Shown here piece by piece: positions 43,801-58,800 of a stretch of DNA of 64,000 nucleotides. Within the stretch, counting starts at the first letter, position 1. Every line of letters starts with the position of its first letter. The notes beneath the pieces were generated by a model, which ran no database searches, was not told where the DNA came from, and saw only the letters and a program-made list of their open reading frames with translations. Made by a program: the position numbers and the translations under genes. The DNA comes from Mactra quadrangularis (taxonomy: Eukaryota; Mollusca; Bivalvia; Venerida; Mactridae). The DNA lies in assembly GCA_025267735.1 (NCBI GenBank), contig CM046299.1, positions 25,508,468 through 25,572,467 on the forward strand. Direction: 5' to 3'.

Positions 43801-46800
43801 TAAGTTCCTATAAGCTACACAGAAATTGTTTGAAATAATGTTTGTGAAACCTTAGTTAGCTAGGTTCATGAATCATGTGTATTTCATGTTTTTGTCAAGC
43901 AATAGCTACCAACCAGCTGAATACATAAAATTCTACACATATCTTTTCTGTAAATATAGATACGTTCGGAAAACACTTTACTTTAAAACCTGAAGCTATA
44001 GTCAGTTACGGCGCATATTTCATTAGAAAATAAAGGGCGTATGCTGTTGGCACAAGGTAGACGCACACGTTATTAAAGTTTGAAGTTGCAGGAACCACAC
44101 GATGGCATGAAATCTATTTCAAATGCATGGAGTATAATCAAATTACGTTACAATGGATGCCAACTTATTAAATAAATCAGGCAGTAATTTTAATACACAA
44201 ATGAATTATAGAAATATTACCCGTAATATAATTGCGAAGTTAAAAAGGTTGTGAAGATTTTATACGTGATGTTGTTTATATTCAAAGCTTATGGTTCAAA
44301 TCTAGCTTATTTGATTTGTTTACTGTATTTAGGAAATGCAGAGAACATTTGATCAGTAGACTTGCGTGCTACAAACTGAGCTAGCCGGGTGGCTCAGTGT
44401 ATAATAATTATATTCTTGCAGTAAAGCATAAAGGTTTATATAACTACATTTTCAAAAAGTATGCAAGAGGTGGGGTTTTTTTATATAATACTCGATTTCC
44501 AAAAATAATGATGTGCATTTATACTTTGCTAACAAGAAAACGCTAACTGTTCTTATTTTTTACTTCAGTTTCGTCATCATCTGTTACATCGACAACACCT
44601 GCACCAACAACAAAGTCTCCTTCAATGAAAACACCATTGGTACCTCCAGGTATGTTATTAATTCAGTTTTACTAACACTGCTATTCTAGGCTTTGCCGTT
44701 ACTATGAAGTCGGATAAGTGACCAAGAAAAAAACCAATGTATTTTTCTTATATCACACCATACTTCTAAAAAAGTTAGAATGAGCTAGAAACTGTGCAAC
44801 TATTAAAACGTTATTATACATATTTCGTTAACTCGTTTCAAGACCTTTTTACGAAATAGATGATACAATATATAAAAAAGGGGTCACCATTTCACTCAAA
44901 TTTCCAATAAGTGAAGTGATATCGCCTTAGTAAACACTGATGGCATAGTGTTAAAAGTTAATGACGTTGTTGCTATGAAAATGTGCAGCCATACAATAAA
45001 ATTATATAAATATTTGCAAATCTGAACGAAATTACTACATTTTATCCTTGTGCCTATGTTAAGTTTGCGATGATTTTATTGATGTTGTCCATTGTGTCTT
45101 TTGACTAAAAGTCAAACTAAAGCATTTAATAAAATGCAGTTAATTGTCAAGTCTTCTCACTCATTCTAACTAAGCAGGAACATGTCTTATCGAATGTATT
45201 TGTCATTCTAATGTGTAAAATATATCACATTGTATATGTCCATATGTATATTTTGTGTGAAAAGTATCAATAGCGTCTATTGCACTTCACCAAAGAAAGA
45301 AGTCCGTAGCTTGAGAAATCTCGAGTTGAAGTTTATCCTGGTATAATATGTAAATTATATTTTTACGCAAATTCTTAAGAAAAAAATCAACGTGAGTCAC
45401 ATTAAAAGATTTGGAGTTGTAAGACCAAAGGTTGATGCAAAAAATTATTATTACCATATGATGCCTAGGTAAGTTGTGAAATTCTCCACATAGAATTTAG
45501 AATATAATGAATTTGTAGTATTAAGTATATTACCCTGTCATGAATATACTGTTGTAGCTTACGGTGATTTTTTATCGTTAGAATTGCGTCAAACGCCACT
45601 GGTGTAATTATTAATAAACGATAAATATGAACAAAAAAAATAATTGTAAGAATGGGGGTTTTGAAACTGTTTTTTTCTTAAATAAAAAGATGTTGCCTAG
45701 ATGTTTATCCATATCAATTACATTAATTATAACATTCACTTTATATGATATCAATTGTCAATACGTTGTCATTTACAGCCGACCATTGGCAGTGTGGAGC
45801 TGGTTGGGAAGTTGACGTTTTATCTGGATTATGTTATAAATTTGCTATTGACTCAGAATATTCTGTAACATGGAACGAGGCTCAGCAGAAATGTGCTGAA
45901 GAAGATGGCAACTTGGTCAGCATAGTTAACATGCATGAACAGGCTTATATTATAGGTAAATTGATGACAAGTATATTGGTATGCTTGTTTTTATTCATCA
46001 TAATTGGTTGGTTTATATCGTGTAACAATACATTTTCAAAGAATGAACTTGAATGCAGTTTAAACAAATAAGAGAAAAGTATCCTGAAAGTATGAAATGT
46101 ACTGGCAGGATTTCCTATCAAATTTGCATACAACTTATGGTATAAGTATGTTTTATGCTCTTCTATTTCCAAATTCTTCAAATTAAGTTTATGTTTGGAT
46201 CATTGGAAATAAGTTTGAAAGTAGATTAATTATTGGTCGATTACTCTACAGATTATTAGTATCTGCTTTGTTGATATTCATAAATTATTTAATTGTTAGC
46301 ACGTGTTAGATATTATGTTGTTTGGTTTCAGCATCTTACTTATAAAGTTGATACATAACCATTGATGACTCTAAGGTATTTGGATTAGAAAAGACTAGTT
46401 GAGTTGTAAGCCAGAATGATTTAACAAACAATTCAGTTATCATAATTGTTAATATATATTTTTTTTACGGATTTCTCCATCTTTTACGAAGATACAGTTA
46501 TGTTTGTTATCAATACATTCACATAATTTTGAAATGAAATACATTTGTTTCAGTGTTATACTTTGGGATTGGTAAATAACATTACTATTTAATTTCAAAA
46601 GTCACGAATGTGTTGGTCTGGCATGACAATATTTCCTTCTCATTAATGATAGTTGATCTCACCAATGGTTATAAAAGAAGTAGTTGAATTAACAGTTGAT
46701 TGTCATGTTACTTGACAAAAGACTGCACTACCCCAAAAGCTATGTCCCTTTTAAATAGCTTTGCGTATTAATAGAGCACTTAAAAGAATGAGCTGTTACA

Positions 46801-49800
46801 GTCACTTAGTCGTTTAAACTGTATGTATAAGATGTACTATCCGTTTTAGGTCGATTACAAGGCATGGTTAGGAAACTGAATTCTATCGCTGGTGTTTGGA
46901 TAGGGTTAACAGATTATACAGTTGAACATCAATGGCATTGGAATGATAATGAACCATATGCATTTTTAAACTGGGCAAAAGGTACATATTTATCATTTAA
47001 CAAGAGTCCATAGCACAACAAGACAGAATATCAGAAACAGGCGCTGGTTTAAATAAAGGGTTTCACTGCAAATCAAAGTTCTTCTTTAAGTATTTTTTTA
47101 CAATCTAGCTATCTATATACAGTGCATAGTTTACGAAGAATATTTGAATAACCCTGAGGCTATTTATTTTGTAATTTGTCCTGTTTAAAACCTAAAATCT
47201 GAAAATAAAGTGTTTAAGTAAAATCAGCTCACATGTTTGCTGCAACTAGGCGTAAATGTTGATTCTACATAGGACATTGTTTGATTAAAACTACTATCTG
47301 GACTATGTACTCCTTTTGAAACAATGTATATGATATGTTAAGTCAAGACTTAAATATCTTGCAATTTTATATATAACCTGTTTGTAAATCATTTGTTGTT
47401 TATCAGAGTAATTTTGTAGGACCGGATCACTCTAATGCCACAAAAGACTGTGCTGAGATTGTAACTGATATATCTGGGTCATTTGGTTTATGGAATGATG
47501 TCTCTTGTGATCAACTTAAAGGATATATATGTAAAAGAGGAGGTATTTTTTCAATTTTAATCCATATGCAGAACGTCATTTTAATTATGAAGCTTATATT
47601 GTATAGAGCCTGTAAATCGGAACTCCTCGTCGATTTCCAAAACACATCATCGTAAACTATCTCCTTCGGTTCACATGTAAGTTAGTAGACTCTTCAGGCT
47701 GGTCAGACTTATGATGTATGCTACATATTCATTATCTGCCGTTCAATTCATAAACGTTGCCGTCCCGTTCTGCTCAGTTCATATCTTCATATAAGCTTAG
47801 AGTATCACATTTGCTTGTTTGGTGTAATTAACTGTTTTTGTCATTTCGGTGATGTCCTGTAAATTATTTCATTAAATAATGCAGTGTGCACTGTATATGG
47901 GACTCTACGAGTATATTTGGACGCGTTATTTCATTATGATTTTGAAGTCATGATTATATTTAGAGTCATTGTTATCTCTATCCTTTATTCAAAGCTGCTT
48001 TAACCTTTAAACATTTTATTCTACACGATCACCTCTTTGTGAGTAGTTTAAGCCTGTAAATATTTTTAAGAACTGGCCTGTAAATATTTTTTGTAAGATT
48101 GATGTCAACGATTACATAATCCTGTGTTTGTATTTATTTATTAATTTTAACCATTTTTACAAATCAATTTAATGCATCATATTGTACTATAAAACCATAA
48201 AACTTTAAAAATACTGTCGCCAAATATCTGTGGGTTTTGTTTTTGTTTTTAAGAGTTTAATGATAAGACTACAAGTAAAGAACCAAAGCCATACTTAGAA
48301 TGTAAGTATCACTCTTTGTAGAGTTGTATGTAAAGTATTGACTGATATTCTCGTTATTTTACGATACATTGATTCTATCAAACTTCTACCTCGTTCCATG
48401 CTGTTCAAAGGAAGAGTACGAGAGTTTTGTTATAAATTGAACTTCAGTGGCTGTCTATAGTGTAAAAACTATTGTACACGTCTTATCAGCTGTTTCCAGC
48501 ATCCTGTGGTTTTAGTTACAAATTGCGTTGCCTTTTAGTTCATACGATTTTTTAGCTCAATTGTGGAACAAGTTTCTTCCAATTTAGATTTATCATTTTC
48601 AAGTCCACTTCCTTGTCCCTCTGGACTAAGTTAGATGGATAAAGTTTCTTGCTCAAGGAAAACAACAGAGTAGGGTTTTGATGGGATTATAACATACACA
48701 GCGCTAGCTAGCTATCCAATGATTTCCAGTTCAACGTCGTTATGGCTCGGCCACGCTCGCTCCTTGTGCTTATTGATGATTTCCTTTCCTGAAATGTTTT
48801 GAAATATTTTTGACTATTAGATATTATCAATTAATTTTTCGACTCCTTTAAATTAATTTCATTTCTATTAAATGCACTTAGTTTTCTTTATTAATAAATG
48901 ACTAACATATGAATTTTCCTTTGTATAGCTACTTCTATGATTGAGTTTTATCAGCCTGCAGAGGGTGCATCTGGCAACTTTGAATCGCACGATCTCTTTG
49001 AACTTGGTGTAAGAGTCCATGACACCTTTACATTCCTAGTGAAAACTAGCAGAGACGCTTTCATAATGTTACACAAAAACAGAGATGATTTTGAAGATGC
49101 TTACTATATAATCATTGGAGGATGGGGAGATACAAGAAATATTATTAAAAAGTATAAATTGGGTGAAGCTGACAGAGTTGAAGATTACAGGAATGAAATG
49201 CTGAACGAGTACGAATTCAGGTATGAAGGCTAAATGAAAACGAATTCAGATAGCCAAAGTATTCCATTACTTCATATAACATGAATAATGGACTTCACAA
49301 AATCCGAACATTCTTATTGTTTATAAAAAATATTTTATGTCCGACTTTACTTCATACACCCATCTAATTAAAATCCGATTTAATTTTTCCGCTTGTCTAA
49401 TCGCTAATTTAGATTTGGCCTTTTCCAAACGAAGGTTACGTTCTGATTGTTATGATATGGAACTTGTCTACATCTTCTACGTCACGCAATATGAAATGAG
49501 CCTCCAATCGCAGACAGTGAGTAATACCGCTGTTAAATTAGCTTGCAAACCTTGACCTTAAAATGGAAATTATGAAATGAAAATGCTATTAATGGTGATT
49601 CGTCTAGATGAAAGCTTCGTATTGATTGGTTGACACCTAGTTCATCTCGACGTGACCTTCGACGGAGACAGTAGAGATTCTGTACGACAATGGTCTACAG
49701 GATATCTGTTCACGGAGATAGTTCATACACAAGATAGTATAGAAAAGTATGGTCTTTTAAACTACCATTCAGTACAATCATACAATATCAACATTGCATG

Positions 49801-52800
49801 AAGTTATTATAACTAGAATATTTGATAGGTAAAGGCACAATTCAAATGAAGAAATAATCCAAGAATCAAGAATGTAATAAAATTCTGTGTTAAAGAAATG
49901 ATATATATATATTTATGATTTTGATTCAGGCCATTTTGGATTTCCTGGAATGATACAACTATACTGGTTGGTAACTCGGACACTGTTGGCTCGTCTGTTT
50001 TTTTAACCTATCCAAGAAAAAATAGTGATATTAATTTTGTCTCTGTCACCACTGGTCAATACACAGATGCCTATTGGAAAATACCAAAATGTAAGTGCTT
50101 TGTAAACATCTCCTATGGTCTATATTTTTTCTTCAATTTTAAATACAGCTTCCAAAAATTTGTCAATTGCAAAATGAGTTCCTTATGTTTAATTCATGGA
50201 GAAAGTCTTTTATTGCATCATTTATTCAAATGTTGTTATTACCATTTTGGAATTATCAAACTTGACATTTTAATGATTTGGTCTTAAAATCGGAATCTCG
50301 GTTCCTGTTCCTTTATCATTTATGCCATTTTATTGACCTAGGAAAATAGTGTATTATTTCATAAAATATGTCACAGTTATAAATGTGACGTAGGCACTAG
50401 AAATAATAGAAACTCTTTAAAAGGAATTTATGTAATTATAGAAGTTAAACAAAGATTTAAAATAAAGGTAGTCTTTACCCCATGATCATTATTTAGGTTT
50501 GCTCGCTAAAATATGTAAATATTTTGCACTCTAACATATAGATGATAAATACTACGGTTGTGATGGAAAAGGATGGTTGAAATATGGGGACTCATGTTTC
50601 TTGGTGACCCAAGAACAGAAAACATGGGACGATGCTGTAAATTATTGTGAGAAACAAGGTGGTGATCTTGCAAGTATTGCTAATGAAAATGAACAAAATT
50701 TCCTGCTCAGTCATTTACCAAGAGGTAAGATTCGTTTACATTGTGTCAACATTAAAAGCCGATCTTTCAACTCTAATCCAGATTGTTACTCGCCTAAATA
50801 CCAGTTTCCATAGATTTGTTCTTTTGATGGAAATTTTTACATATAACATGAAGTTTTTAGTATTAACTACTTGAATTTCTGGTTTGGTTTTTTGTTGTTA
50901 CAAGTCACATAATTACTTTAAATTTGACATAACTGTGATTACCTTCCTTGCACCAAGGTGTTTGTTTCTCTTTCTGGCATTTAGCTTTTCTGGTAAAGCA
51001 AACGTGTCATGTGAATCTGTTGTTATAAAAACTTACTTATTTGCACCGATATTGCGCGTGAAATTCTAATTAATTATTTTTAAATATCTTTTACATCTTT
51101 TCTGTGTCGAATTTTAGTTCTCTACTTTTGACGCTACAAACACCTCTAAAACATTTAACATTTCTACTTCAGATGTTTCACATTCTTTTGTGTTAGTTTT
51201 TTACTAGGTCTAACGCCGTGTCATCAAACTTTAAGTCATGTTACGGCGTACAGCGCACCTGACCTAGCTTTCCTTGACCCTTGTCTATAACCAGTACTCG
51301 CCTATCCTACCTCATCGCAGGAAATTCTCCATATTATCTAATCGAGGGGGGTCGACATTATTGTCAAATTTTCGGAGAAGGGTATAGTATCCCAAGATTA
51401 GATTCGAATCCGTACCCCCTCCGGGACACGAGATTTCAAATCCCGGCGTGCTACCAACTGAATTATCTACCCGGGTTTTTTTGCGTCAGTGACACATTTG
51501 TAAATCTGTAAATTAATTGAAAGATATTTCATATAAATGTAATTTGTTTTGACTTTGACAGAAGTGAGTCAATTTTCTCTTTACATTACTTTTTAAAGTT
51601 TTTTTTTTAAATCTATTCAAATTCTTAGCAAATGTTCTTTTACTCCAGATAGGTATTGCTTCAACATACATGATAATGATACAGAGTGTAATTTATGGGC
51701 TGAATGGGGCGAATGTGATCATAACCCAGTATGGATGTCTAAACATTGTCATCATGCTTGTGAACTCTGTATGACTAATTGTAGAGATGTGTTAGTATAT
51801 GTTAATCATATCATATATTATTGGTAAATCTAGTACTGTTGTTATGTTTGCCAGTTTCTCTAGTTTCCAAGTATTCTTCAAACAATGCGAAAAATTTTTT
51901 TTCTTATTAGTGCTCCGACATACATTAGAATCTGTGCTGCAGTGGTGATGCTAAGACTAAAACATTTAGCCAATAGTAATATTAATTAAAAAAAATATAT
52001 TATCTGCAACCGATACCTATATAAGAATGCCTTTAAAGGTATTTGACATTATAATGAAGCATATAGATCTAAAATGTTTTATACATTATATGTTTTTATC
52101 GTCTTGATGTCATTTGCTTTTCCAGATATGAAAATACTGAGAAGTGTGCTCAATGGGCTTCGACTGGTGAATGTACTAAGAACCATCCCTGGATGATACA
52201 CAATTGTGCATTGTCTTGTGGCGTCTGTGAAGGAGGTTTTTATATTCTTGTCTTCACCATTAATGTGATAGTGGTCGTTGATATATATGATTTAATAAGA
52301 GATTGCATACTCAGGCAATTTGGAACATACATGTACATTTGAGTTTTTCTAATAACTAGGTGTCATGAATTACTTGAACCTAATAGATGTAGGTCAATAA
52401 GTTCCTTTGTAACAGCGTATTTTATTTCGAAATCAATTATTCAGAATGGGTTTTTATGTCAGTTAGAAGTCTATGAATTGTAACGCAGATTTTCACTTAA
52501 TGTTTTTACATAGACGTTTTCACTTAGGTTAGTTAGTAGATTCCTATACATATTTTCTAGTATCTATTCTTTACCGTTTTATTATGACGAGTTATGCATA
52601 CTAGCATTATAACTTTGTTTTAAATGTCTTCTTATTCTGTGTATGTACATGTGGATTTCATTTTAATACAAGTGAAGTGAAAACGTAGTGTGAAACTAAA
52701 GTTCTGTTATGTAAGAAAACTAATCAAATCCCACTTCTGACACCATTGAAGTAAAACTGTAGATGAACCTAAGGTTCGGTTATGTAAGAACTAGTGACGT

Positions 52801-55800
52801 ATAAGTTCGAATCCTGGGATAGTCTGCTTAAGAAGAAATCTAGTAGTTGTATTAAGTGATCAAAATCACTGCATCTTTCTTATGATGCGCTCGTCAGGAT
52901 GACACCACTGTATTTAAGTTATACAGAACTATGAACTTATGAATTGAGTAAAAGAATATAATAAAAATACTAAGAACAAAGATCTAGTAAAACTAAGACT
53001 CAAGTTGTAACTAAAAAGATGTGACAATAAGTCTAATTACATGATATGACAAAAATGAGCTAAAACTAACAAAATAACACAAACATACTAAATATATACA
53101 CAATATATACAAAATAAGATGGTACTCAATATTTAATTAAAGCTACACAGTTATTAAATAGTTATTATTAAATATCAAATGAGTCTGAGGGATCTTAGAA
53201 AAATATAATGACAGCCAAATGTAAACAAAAGGTCTAAAAATAGAATTCAAGATGGCTGCCAATCAACAGAAAATAATCAAAAGTTCTTAATTAAACTAAC
53301 TAAACCTAATTAAAACAATAATCTAAATAAAATTAAACTATACCTTTAACTTACTTAAAAAATTGCTTAAAGTACAAAAATGTTCCAAAAATACTGAAGT
53401 ATAAATATCAAAAATAATTAATTAATTACTAATTAATGCTAGGGGAATTTGAGTTCCTTCCAATTCAAGTGTTAATCTCAGACTGAAGATTTCAGGCTCT
53501 GCACCTATATTTATAGGCAGAACAGGTGCTGACCTCTATACCCTATAATTATTCAAGGGAAGTAATTCTGCAATGAACCCCTGAACAAAGAAAGTCTTCT
53601 TTGTTCTATATAAAGGGAAATAACTCTTACAGAATACCCTAATTACTAGTGGCTGTTCCATCAATGGGAATAATGATATTTCTAATCCTTATTAAATGAA
53701 CAATGATGATGCAAAATGCAAGTTATAATATAAGTATAAACCTAAAATATGGATATTCTGACATAGATATAAAGTTAATAAGTCAATACAACTATTATGA
53801 AGTGATCTAAAACAGTTACAGTGACTTTAAACAACAGTATGCAAATATCCCAAATAAAGGGTTGGGTCTAAAACTCTGACCACTTAACAACAAGGTTAAG
53901 TAAGAAGTAAATAGTAGCTTATTTGAGTCTGTATGACTCAAGAAGGCAAGTTAAAGTATTCAAAACTCTAAATTACTATTATGAAATACAAATACAACAT
54001 AATACAGTATATTTTATACTACATTGTACAAGTATATGAAAGGGCCTTTAATAGCTCACATAGAAGATTTGCTATGGAAACCTTAGATATTTACAAAGGG
54101 AAGTAATTCTGTCTAATTGATAAAAATAGATCTAACTTAACAGTTAACGTGTGCCCTTAATTATACAATATTTTAATTATTATTTCTCAATTTATGACAT
54201 CTATTATGTAATATTGCCTAGTCTAAGTCCAACTTTACAACACAAGCAATTGTAGATACAATTTCATAACATCAAGTTTCAATTGGAATTAAACATACCT
54301 TTGTCAAACGACGTATCGCTCGATAATAAATATAGATATACCTTAACTCTAAAGTTACTTGACAACGTTTCTTGATGGTTGTCTTTGTGATCTGTAACCA
54401 AATGTTTTAGATAGATAAGTAGTCCTCAAGCTTCTTTCACATATACCTCAATGCTTTTGCTTTCGCTTTTGTAATAGGATTGTTGCACTTAACTTTCAAG
54501 AATTCCCAGTTAAAAATCTAAAGGGGCATTTCCTCATGTTAGGCCAGCTTAGGCCTAGTATGTGGATAATATCAGCAATTTATCATGTGGATAATATTAG
54601 CAATCTACCACTGCATATTCAACGGAAAGAAATATCAACTTTATACAATCAATCAATCAAGCGCATAATCTTTAATTGTAGCCCCAACTCGTGGTTACTG
54701 GATTGGATTACACAGTTTAAGTTATGAACAGAGTTACAGTTGGAATGATAAGAGTCGAGTTAGATATACAAATTGGGACGGCCATCAACCTCTTCATTAT
54801 CGAGACAGAAAAGGCAGCTGTGTTGGCATGCTGGTTCAGGTTTGATATATTACCATGTCAAAAGATTATAATGTGTAATTATTAAATTGTCAAATGGTCA
54901 AAACAGATGTAAGACGATATGTTTAAACAGCTTCTAAATTCAGATTGAGATTGGAATATGTTTGGATTGCTATCACTGCTGGGATGCCCGAAAGAGTTGA
55001 TGATTAATCGCACTTATAACAAATAATTCGGAAATTTGGTACAATACTACATATATTTTTCATTGTTTTATTTTTGCATAAAGTAATACTTTATTAGTGG
55101 TTTTTATTCAATGTATATTTACAGCGTTTTCAAATGTATGAAAATTGGTATTGATATCAGCACCAGTATATTAACGCTAATCTATATTATTATAACATTG
55201 TGATTGATGTTGCAAACTGCAGTACTTTATTTGCTGTATTTATCGAGGAACATTAAACATTTCTTTTTTCAGTGTGAAAATCACTATTCGTTAAGTATGC
55301 ATATTGCGTTTAATTTGAAATAAGTTTTATATAATTTTATATATTGATAATTCTTTAGAATGGTAAATGGAACGATGGGTCATGTTCAGACAAACTCTCA
55401 GGATTAATTTGTAAGAAACCTATATCTGTACTTGATGTCGTAACGACTATATCTCCTTACAAAGATGGGTGTATAATGGTAAGACATAAAATATAATTCT
55501 TTCAGGTACTAACTATAACGATAACAAGAAATTCTAGCCCTATTTTGATTTCCCCTTTTTTACCTGACAATTATCCTACGTATGTTTGTTTATTTGGGCG
55601 TGGCACATTACAAGAGCACATGGCTTTTTATTCGGAGGCCAACTTGTTCTATGCTAGAGCGATAGTTCCTGATAATCCTGTTCCATTCAAAAGCAGTTTT
55701 AATAATGCTTATATTCAATAAACTAATAAGCTCTAGACACTATGTGGAACAGTACTAATAAGCTAGGAATGGCAAACAATTGTCAAGCCAGTATGTTTAG

Positions 55801-58800
55801 TCGACCACCGTGTTCTACCTACTACAAAATGTTGACAAATGCGTTATATCCATACATATAATTATGATAATGGTCGATTAACAACATGAGGCTTTGTGAA
55901 AAACTGTAGAGCCGGTTTAAATGTTAACATGTCTAAATGGCAGCAGATAAAATAGCCTTAAACAAAATTTAATCTCCACACTTGATATTAATAATAAATA
56001 AATTAATAATGAATAAATCAGATTATGCTTCAGGTAATAATGGTTATGTTTTTCAGGATAACTCGTATGGATATGGTGCATATTGTTATACATTTAAGTC
56101 AGATCAAACGTCTTGGAGTGAGGCTGTGTCAAGTTGTGAAAGCATTGGCGGCATACTAGCACATATTGGAGACCAGTAAGTCCTAGTCAGAATCTATATA
56201 ACCATATGTTTCATTCAATATAACATTCTGCCTTGATGGTTGATAAATAAAAACAAACATAGCTTGTTTCCTTTTGAATAATAACAAGAATATGTAAAGA
56301 TTGCTCTTCTTTGAATGAAAGACAGGAGTTCAAAGATTGTTTTTTCTTTTCAACCATAGAAATATTTGAAAAAAATCGTTATTCTTTTAAATCATAGACA
56401 GGCATGGAAAAGATCGTTATTCTTTTAAGTCATAGAAAACGCATGAAAAATCATTATCCTTATAAGTCATAGACAAGAAATGAAAAAAGAACGTTATTCT
56501 TTTAAGTCATAGAAAACGCATGAAAAATCATTATTCTTATAAGTCATAGACAAGACATGAAAAAAGAACGTTATTCTTTTAAGTCATAGACAAGACATGA
56601 AAAAGATCGTTATTCTTTTAAGTCATAGATAAGACATGAAAAAGATCGTTATTATTTAAGTCATAGACAAGACATGAAAAAGATCGTTATTCTTTTAAGT
56701 CATAGAAAACGCATGAAAAATCATTGTTCTTATAAGTCATAGATAAGACATGAAAAAAGAACGTTATTCTTTTAAGTCATAGAAAACGCATGAAAAATTA
56801 GAAAACGCATGAAAATTCATTATTCTTATAAGTCATAGACAAGACATGAAAAAGATCGATATTCTTTTAAGTCATAGACAAGACATGAAAAAGATCGTTA
56901 TTCTTTTAAGTCATAGACAAGACATGAAAAAGATCGTTATTCTTTTAAGGCATAGACAAGACATGAAAAAGATCGTTATTCTTTTAAGTCATATATAAGA
57001 CATGAAAAAGATCGTTATTCTTATAAGTCATAGATAAAACATGAAAAAGATCGTTATTCTTTTAAGTCATAGACAAGACATGAAAATGATCGTTATTCTT
57101 TTAAGTCATAGATAAGACATGAAAAAGATCGTTATTATTTAAGTCATAGACAAGACATGAAAAAGATCGTTATTCTTTTTAGGCATAGACAAGATTTAAA
57201 AATATCGTTATTCTTTGAAATCATAGACAAGACATGAAATAGATCATTATTCTTTTAAGTCATAGACAAGACATGAAAATGATCGTTATTCTTTTAAGCC
57301 ATAGAAAAGATCTGAAATTATCGTTATTCTTTTAAATCATAGACAAGACATAAAATAGATCGTTATTCTTTTTAGGCATAGACAAAATTTAAAAATATCG
57401 TTATTCATTGAAATCATAGACAAGACATGAAATAGATCGTTATTCTTTTAAGTCATAGACAAGACATGAAAATGATCGTTATTCTTTTAAGTCATAGATA
57501 AGACATGAAAAAGATCGTTATTCTTTTAAGTCATAGACAAGACATGAAAATGATCGTTATTATTTAAGTCATAGACAAGACATGAAAAAGATCGTTATTC
57601 TTTCAAGTCATAGATAAGACATGAAAATGATCGTTATTCTTTTAAGTCATAGATAAGACATGAAAAAGATCGTTATTCTTTTAAGTCATAGATTAGACAT
57701 GAAAATGATCATTATTCTTTTAAGTCATAGACAAGACATGAAAAATATCGTTATTATTTAAGTCATAGACAAGACATGAAAAAAGAACGTTATTATTTAA
57801 GTCATAGACAATACATGAAAAATATCGTTATTATTTAAGTCATAGACAAGACATGAAAAAGATCGTTAGTATTTAAGTCATAGACAAGACATGAAAAAGA
57901 TTGTCATTTTTATTAAATTATGGTCAGGATATGAACAGATCTTAATTCTTGTAAGTAATAAACAAGACATACAAAGGTAGTATTTTTTTAACATAGAAAA
58001 GGAAATTCTAATAAATTATAGACTGGATATGAAACGATTCTTAATCTTTTTAATCATAGACAGGACATATTCTTTTAAATCATAGATAGACCATGCAATG
58101 ATTGTTTTCCTATGAACTACAAGGAGTAGTTTATATCTTGCTTGTTGGCAGCATTTTATTTGCAGCTTATTAAGTTGATGTTATTTTAGGCCTACACATT
58201 TTCTCTATCAATGTGTGCCTTATTTTTTTAACATCAACTTGTTTGCTTTTATTTCGTTATTAATTTATGCTGTTTATACATGCATTGTCATTTGGCATTA
58301 TACTGCATGATACAAATGACGTTTAACGTTATACGTAGATTACATGATATAAAACAAATGTATTGATATTTTCAGTTACACACAAAGTTTTCTAGCTAGT
58401 GAAATGGCAATGCTCCAAACTGACTATTGGATTGGTCTCGATATGATTGATTCAGTGTACAGATGGTCTAACAACAAGACTTTGACAGACTTTTACACCA
58501 GGAAAGATACTTCAAGTATAAACCTTTTTATCACCGAATGTCACTTTATACAATATATTCTTGTCTGAAACATTAAGTCAATTTACAAAATGCCTGAATT
58601 TTCAGGCATTTTACAAATTGTCTAAATTTACAAACATTTGTTTATATTGAATATATACAATGTATCACAAATTGATTGCACCTTCATATATCACATTTTC
58701 GGATAAGTAAGTATTTCCTCTAACTTCCAATCAAAGAGTCATGGGTTCTAATCCTTAATGTTTTTATGATCGTGTGCTCTTTTATCTGTATCACTTTAAG

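Noticed and set aside
45627..45815. 62-codon plus-strand open frame with a hydrophobic stretch upstream of exon 36, considered as an alternative first exon with signal peptide
   Set aside because: It is in a different frame from CTLD8 across the acceptor and no donor joins it in phase.
52780..52900. Hammerhead-like cctgacgag motif on the minus strand near the two hairpins
   Set aside because: The GAAA box does not fall in the required place after the hairpin, so the core cannot form.
56370..57960. CRISPR-like array of regular repeats
   Set aside because: Units are contiguous with no unique spacers, in a eukaryotic intron; it is a minisatellite.
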